Origin: a virus
Virus record (IMG/VR): IMGVR_UViG_3300021964_000232
Coordinates: 1 to 35,149 of that record
Length of the DNA stretch: 35,149 nt
Strand: one strand, 5' to 3'
Part shown: positions 31,307 to 35,149 of the stretch, one piece after another
Layout of the letters: every line of letters begins with the position of its first letter
Position numbering within the stretch: position 1 is the first letter of the stretch
Position numbers and translations under genes: made by a program
Notes under the pieces: model-generated
The model's input: the letters and a program-made list of their open reading frames with translations, nothing else
Database searches by the model: none
What the model was told of the DNA's origin: nothing

Positions 31307-31404
31307 TAAAAAGATTTATTAATCGTATACGTTTGAAATGGAATATGTACAAAATCAAACGTAGCAAGAAAAAGTATAACGATAAATTTACATATCATGG
31401 TTAA
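31303..31404 (+). CDS. 33-residue highly basic microprotein
   Basis: This tiny frame runs from an ATG inside the previous stop (ATGA, 4-nt overlap) to a TAA that lies 8 nt inside the SGNH gene. Twelve of 33 residues are Lys or Arg and only one is acidic; the C-terminus is KYNDKFTYHG. Both overlaps follow the same pattern as all other junctions in the cassette, which argues that it is translated. An amphipathic helix with basic faces is plausible. Candidates include a nucleic-acid or membrane-binding adaptor, or a substrate peptide for nearby enzymes; neither is proven. Confidence 0.6.
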   Translation: MIKRFINRIRLKWNMYKIKRSKKKYNDKFTYHG

Positions 31405-32263
31405 GCATATCTTATCAAATGGTTGTAGTTTTACATCTGGTGGTCTGAGAGAAACAGGCGACAGATATGATGTTGCATGGCCGGCTGTGTTAGCTGAAAA
31501 TATGAAATGTAAAGTTACTAATATTGCAACGTCAGGGGCAGGTAACACAAGGATTTATGATCTAACCATCAAAGAGATATCAGAGAACCCAGGTAAATAT
31601 GATCTCGTTGTTATAATGTGGACAGAGGCTACTAGACTTGATATTCCTGCTTTTGTTATTGATACTACGAATGGTGAAGGTATGGGTTATATCAGTTGTG
31701 ATCCATATAGGACAGCTTTTGAAGGAATGTTTGATTTTAAAACAAATAAGCTAAAACATATCAATGAAATTAATGATGTCAGAGATTGGCAATATAAGAT
31801 GCATCAGTTAGCTGAATTTTGTTCTTATATGAATGATATAGATAACTATGAATACAAGTATATTGGTAGACAAAAGAGAGAATCAATATACAATAAACAC
31901 CTAATGACCGAATGGACAAAAATTATAGGACTACAGAGCTTCTTAAAGTCACAAAACATTCCATTCGTTTTTGCACAAGGTACATCGATGCTTCCTTCTA
32001 ATATCATGTTGAATATTGGATATCAAGATGTTCAGGAAATGATCGGTCAATTTATGATAGAAAATCCCATTGTTGATTTGGTTGATACAAATAACTGGGT
32101 CAATTGGTATCCATGTAGAGCCTTAGGTGGTTGGGATTATACACATAAACTGCAAGACTTTGATCTAAATGAGTCTGCAGATGATTCCCATCCTAATATT
32201 GATGGTAATCGCATGATTGCTGATGACTTTCAGAATGCTTTCGAGAGAATATATGGAACTTGA
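31397..32263 (+). CDS. SGNH/GDSL-family hydrolase-like protein
   Basis: This 288-residue protein has the block pattern of SGNH hydrolases. Block I is SNGCSFTSGG with Ser11 as candidate nucleophile, block II is TSGAGNTR with Gly and Asn50, block III is VVIMWTEATR, and block V is DDSHPN with Asp262 and His265. The usual block I GDS is replaced by GCS, as in many phage and sugar-esterase members. Such enzymes add or remove acetyl esters on polysaccharides. Within a cassette of glycosyl- and carbamoyltransferases, sugar deacylation or acyl transfer is a reasonable inference. It overlaps the microprotein by 8 nt. Confidence 0.83.
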   Translation: MVKHILSNGCSFTSGGLRETGDRYDVAWPAVLAENMKCKVTNIATSGAGNTRIYDLTIKEISENPGKYDLVVIMWTEATRLDIPAFVIDTTNGEGMGYISCDPYRTAFEGMFDFKTNKLKHINEINDVRDWQYKMHQLAEFCSYMNDIDNYEYKYIGRQKRESIYNKHLMTEWTKIIGLQSFLKSQNIPFVFAQGTSMLPSNIMLNIGYQDVQEMIGQFMIENPIVDLVDTNNWVNWYPCRALGGWDYTHKLQDFDLNESADDSHPNIDGNRMIADDFQNAFERIYGT

Positions 32264-33557
32264 AGAAGAGACAAAGGTTAAGTGGTTTTGCCCTGAACCG
32301 TTTGCTGCTATTACAACTGATACAACTGGATTATATAAGCCATGTTGTGCAACGGTTGGTATGGATGGATACGGGTGCTCTGTTTCATCACATACACCTA
32401 TCGAGGCTATGAATTCAGATGCAGCAAAAACTTTACGAAAAGCGTTTATAGAAGACGATAAAAAAACATTAGAGAAAACTTGTAAGACCTGTATGGTCCA
32501 AGAAGAAGGTGGTATTCGTTCCCATAGACAATACTACAATGAGAGGTATACAAAAACACAAGGAGATGAACCGCCAGAATTTGGTCACCATATGTTTAAG
32601 CTAGTTGATTTGGTTGAGAAGGTCAAGAAGGACCCTGAAGCTGATATTGACCCTGAGTATTTTCATACGATGGAGCATACCGCAGGAGGTGGTAATTACT
32701 GTAATCTAAAATGCGCAATGTGTACAGCTAGTTCTAGCAGCTCCTTTGCTAAGGAATCATATGATCTCAATGAAGTATTTGGAATTGCTCATAAACAAAG
32801 ATTTGGTAAACATAAGTTTACACCGCTGGTATTAGATAAAACAAACAAAGAAATTAAAGAAAGAATTCTTCCTAATCTTAGCGAGATAAAATTGACAGGT
32901 GGTGAGCCTTTAGCTATTCCATATAACTACGACTTGCTTAAACATTCTGTCTACAGTGGGTACTCAGAAAATCAAACACTACGAATTATTACTAATGGTA
33001 CTATGACCCCAAAGCACCATGGTATTGATATCTTTGATATTATTCCGCGATTTAATAAAGTTATCATAAATGTTTCTATCGAGGCTTGGGGTAGTAGAAA
33101 TGATTATATACGTTATCCAAGTGATTGGAAAACTATTCTCAAGAATGCAATGAGTTTAGCAAGATTTGAAAACTGTACTGTTACGTTTGTATCAACCATC
33201 AATGCATTGAACATTGGGTATCTTAATGAGATAATTCAGTACAATCCTGACACATTACTCAAGCCAGTTGCTGTCTCCTATGTGATAGATGGTCATCCAA
33301 CAGGTATGAACATATCTGCTATTCCAGACGACATTAAAGAACAATATATAGATAAAATCTACAGTCTACCATTAGATGTTTCTAAGATGCTTCAACCTCA
33401 CGTAGAGATGCTTGAGAATAAAGAGCACTCACCATTAGAGATGAATACCCTGTTGACTAGAATGGTAGAACGTGATAGAATAAGGAATACTAACCTTTTA
33501 GAACTCTGGCCAGAATGGACCCCATATTATGAAGATTTTCTGCGTACGCATCGGTGA
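32253..33557 (+). CDS. Radical SAM enzyme with N-terminal auxiliary-cluster cysteines
   Basis: This 434-residue protein starts at the ATG at 32253; longer starts at 32223 or 32235 are possible but overlap the SGNH gene more. The radical SAM motif is C150-x3-C154-x2-C157 (YCNLKCAMC), with KLTGGEP further on for SAM binding. Before it lie further cysteines at 13, 31, 32, 42, 77 and 80 in CPEP, KPCC and CKTC contexts, resembling a SPASM/twitch auxiliary iron-sulfur site placed at the N-terminus instead of the C-terminus. Such enzymes act on peptides, sugars or cofactors. It overlaps the SGNH gene by 11 nt and the last glycosyltransferase by 29 nt. The substrate is unknown. Confidence 0.88.
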   Translation: MELEEETKVKWFCPEPFAAITTDTTGLYKPCCATVGMDGYGCSVSSHTPIEAMNSDAAKTLRKAFIEDDKKTLEKTCKTCMVQEEGGIRSHRQYYNERYTKTQGDEPPEFGHHMFKLVDLVEKVKKDPEADIDPEYFHTMEHTAGGGNYCNLKCAMCTASSSSSFAKESYDLNEVFGIAHKQRFGKHKFTPLVLDKTNKEIKERILPNLSEIKLTGGEPLAIPYNYDLLKHSVYSGYSENQTLRIITNGTMTPKHHGIDIFDIIPRFNKVIINVSIEAWGSRNDYIRYPSDWKTILKNAMSLARFENCTVTFVSTINALNIGYLNEIIQYNPDTLLKPVAVSYVIDGHPTGMNISAIPDDIKEQYIDKIYSLPLDVSKMLQPHVEMLENKEHSPLEMNTLLTRMVERDRIRNTNLLELWPEWTPYYEDFLRTHR

Positions 33558-34236
33558 TAAGTATGGACCTCAATATGAGAAGTACCTAGAAGAGAAGCTA
33601 CCTGAATATGATTTTCATTGGATCCGTACACCATATGATAGACGTGTGCAATTACAATGGAACAAGATGGCCATTATGAACATGGATATCGATGAGCCTG
33701 TATGTGTGATGGATATCGATGTTCTACTTATTAATAACTATAGGGAAGTGTTTGAGTATCCAATTAAACGTGGACAGTTCTTAGCTATGCCTGGTTGGTG
33801 GCGTGATAATGATTACCATGAATTCAAGATTAATGGTGGCTTTCAGAAATATTATCCAACAGACATGAAATATGTATATGACAAGTTTATGCAAGATCCG
33901 TTACATTGGCAACGATACTATATCGAAGAAGGATATACGACAGGTCCAGTGAATGGTGAACAATATTTTGTTGAGAGTAGTGCTAGAGAGAATCTAGAAG
34001 TTGACACATTGCCAGAGGCATGGTTCTGTCGTATGCTTAGTGATAAAACATATGATGAAGAGCCGTACTACTATACGGAATGGCTCGCAAAGAAAAACCA
34101 GAAGTACTGTGACTTAACTGGTAATGACTTCATGTTCTTAGATGGGGAATTCCATGAGGATATTAAGTTTGCGCATTTCACACATAGTCTTAATAAACCT
34201 CATGAATGGAAATATTACTCAGAATTCTCTTCTTGA
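33529..34236 (+). CDS. Glycosyltransferase-like protein (GT-A type, DxD), paralogue of 27842-28567
   Basis: This 235-residue protein closes the cassette. The start pattern MKIFCVRIGDKYGPQYEKYL parallels MKHVVCMRWGDVYSDEYV of the first glycosyltransferase. KMAIMNM leads to VCVMDIDVLLINN with the metal-binding DID at 62-64. A tryptophan-rich segment (MPGWWRDN) and INGGFQKYY suit the acceptor side. The gene overlaps the radical SAM gene by 29 nt, the longest overlap in the cassette. Its 3' end overlaps, head to head with the opposite strand, the last 22 nt of the minus-strand gene 34215-34781. Confidence 0.8.
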   Translation: MKIFCVRIGDKYGPQYEKYLEEKLPEYDFHWIRTPYDRRVQLQWNKMAIMNMDIDEPVCVMDIDVLLINNYREVFEYPIKRGQFLAMPGWWRDNDYHEFKINGGFQKYYPTDMKYVYDKFMQDPLHWQRYYIEEGYTTGPVNGEQYFVESSARENLEVDTLPEAWFCRMLSDKTYDEEPYYYTEWLAKKNQKYCDLTGNDFMFLDGEFHEDIKFAHFTHSLNKPHEWKYYSEFSS

Positions 34237-34781
34237 GTTTCTCCTAGCAACATTGGGGCAGCAGCTGCTAGCACTTCAAGTGTAGATTGTGCTTTACGGA
34301 TCTTTGACTTTGCAACCTTGTCTTGACTGCCACGAACCTTTTCTTGTTCAAAGATTTGAATCTTCATAGCAAACAAATCTTCTTTTGAAACAGTCTTAGT
34401 AAGAACTTCCATAATATCTTGATCTTTGTAGACTGTCTTGATACGGCCACCCGCACTACCTTTGTTTTTACTGATCCAGCTTTCTTTATTATCTAACTTA
34501 TGCCGAAGATCATTGATCTCTTCTTGTAGTACGTTATAATTTTCTACTTTTTGTTGCCAGTCACGCTTTTCTTTATTAGCTGCTTCATGTTTACGTTGAA
34601 GATCTTCAAGAGTAGTCCATTTCATCAATTGAACATAATCCTCATCTTCTGGATTATCCATATGTACAATGAATCCCTCAATGTGATTTTCGGGACGTTG
34701 AAATCTAACTTCTACGATTGTTTGATTATCGTCTACAAATAGAGTTTCAATAGGGGTTTCGTTCTTAGGTAGAACTGCCAT
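34215..34781 (-). CDS. Hypothetical coiled-coil protein
   Basis: This 188-residue protein is not recognised. A beta-rich N-terminal part (residues 1-55, including TIVEVRFQRPENHIEGFIVHM) is followed by a long charged coiled coil (about 58-100: EDLQRKHEAANKEKRDWQ, then EEINDLRHKLDNKE). After that comes a basic linker and a helical C-terminus ending EVLAAAAPMLLGETQ. It has a GAGGAA ribosome site. Its 3' end overlaps the convergent cassette gene by 22 nt. It stands between virion genes and may be a virion or baseplate protein, which is a guess from position only. Confidence 0.8.
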   Translation of the reverse strand: MAVLPKNETPIETLFVDDNQTIVEVRFQRPENHIEGFIVHMDNPEDEDYVQLMKWTTLEDLQRKHEAANKEKRDWQQKVENYNVLQEEINDLRHKLDNKESWISKNKGSAGGRIKTVYKDQDIMEVLTKTVSKEDLFAMKIQIFEQEKVRGSQDKVAKSKIRKAQSTLEVLAAAAPMLLGETQEENSE

Positions 34782-34807
34782 GATATATGTTCCTCATTAT
34801 AAAATTA

Positions 34808-35149
34808 TCATAGTTTAATAACGTAAAATGTAATAGTTTCTGTTGTGGTCAAGCCACCAGTTGGGAAATTACGGGATCTATAATCGTTACCATTAATAAA
34901 CTGATTGTATTGTGTTGTACCAGATCTTTGTGTATCGATGGTAGCACCTCTAGAATTTACAGTTTCATATCCTGAAGGTGCTGATGTTGACCAAGCATAT
35001 CTAATACCTGCAGAAGATTGTACAGCTTGATATCTTACAAACTCTTGAAGTAAGGATTGGAAACTTGCATCTGCTAAGGGCTGAATTCTATTATTTGTTG
35101 AATCCCATCCAGCTGGAGCTGTGAAACCAGCTGATGTCCCTGCTGCATA
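34808..35149 (-). CDS. Probable virion structural protein, C-terminal part, cut by window edge
   Basis: An open frame of 113 codons enters from the right edge and stops with TGA at 34808-34810. It is rich in Ser, Thr, Gly, Asn and Gln, with segments such as APAGWDSTNNRIQPLADASF and YAWSTSAPSGYETVNSRGAT. Composition and the beta-strand pattern resemble fibre, baseplate or other adhesin-like phage proteins. No start codon is within the window, so the full length is unknown. It lies 26 nt upstream of the coiled-coil gene on the same strand. Confidence 0.7.
   Translation of the reverse strand, partial: YAAGTSAGFTAPAGWDSTNNRIQPLADASFQSLLQEFVRYQAVQSSAGIRYAWSTSAPSGYETVNSRGATIDTQRSGTTQYNQFINGNDYRSRNFPTGGLTTTETITFYVIKL

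Noticed and set aside
31240-31548. 102-codon hydrophobic minus-strand frame across the microprotein and SGNH start
   Set aside because: It is antisense to three coupled genes; the hydrophobicity comes from reading Lys-rich codons in reverse.
34260-34269. Palindrome AGCAGCTGCT after the cassette, considered as a terminator
   Set aside because: It is a short palindrome with no loop and no U-run on either strand, and it lies inside a coding region.

Overview
This window is part of a T4-like (Tevenvirinae-related) contractile-tailed phage genome, probably a marine one. The evidence is gene content and order. Reading right to left on the minus strand, the neck, packaging, tail and head genes run 13-14-15-16-17-18-19-20-(fibre)-67-like-21-22-23-3. 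They are followed by uvsY, uvsW, 55, 47 and 46. This order matches the T4-like phages of marine cyanobacteria and SAR11-type hosts better than T4 itself. The sequence is AT-rich. No tRNA, integrase, insertion sequence, CRISPR array or photosynthesis gene was seen, so the host cannot be named from this window.

Layout. (1) 1-6565, minus: recombination, repair and late-transcription genes. These are gp46 (cut by the window edge), a glutaredoxin, gp47, a nucleotidyltransferase, a P-loop kinase, late sigma factor gp55, a small Sm-like hypothetical protein, UvsW, UvsY and an NAD-dependent sugar epimerase. Most junctions overlap by 1 to 32 nt. (2) 6578-25866, minus: virion genes from gp3 back to gp13, including a 1,876-residue collagen-like and repeat-rich fibre lodged between the portal (20) and the prohead core genes. 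(3) 25919-34236, plus: a ten-gene cassette in which every junction overlaps. It holds an unknown protein, a NodU/TobZ-type carbamoyltransferase, a glycosyltransferase, a methyltransferase-like protein, a 2-oxoglutarate/Fe(II) oxygenase-like protein, a large unknown, a 33-residue basic microprotein, an SGNH hydrolase, a radical SAM enzyme and a second glycosyltransferase. (4) 34215-35149, minus: a coiled-coil hypothetical protein and the C-terminal end of a probable structural protein cut by the window edge.

Regulation. Eight copies of an NATAAATA late-promoter motif (four are the exact T4 consensus TATAAATA) lie just upstream of minus-strand virion genes 13, 18, 19, 20, 67-like, 22, 23 and 3. 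I saw none upstream of the recombination block or the plus-strand cassette. A strong intrinsic terminator follows the capsid gene. The cassette starts at a sigma70-like promoter whose -10 overlaps the divergent late promoter of gene 13. The late genes would be switched on by gp55, whose gene is in this window, while the cassette is probably transcribed earlier.

The most interesting items are: (a) an out-of-frame lipoprotein-like reading frame nested in uvsW, with its own strong Shine-Dalgarno sequence and a perfect lipobox, resembling an Rz1-type spanin; (b) the fully overlapping ten-gene cassette with its 33-residue basic microprotein and a radical SAM enzyme with unusual N-terminal cysteines; and (c) the giant fibre inside the head-assembly operon. 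No stretch over 300 bases lacks a gene; the longest gap is about 90 bases.
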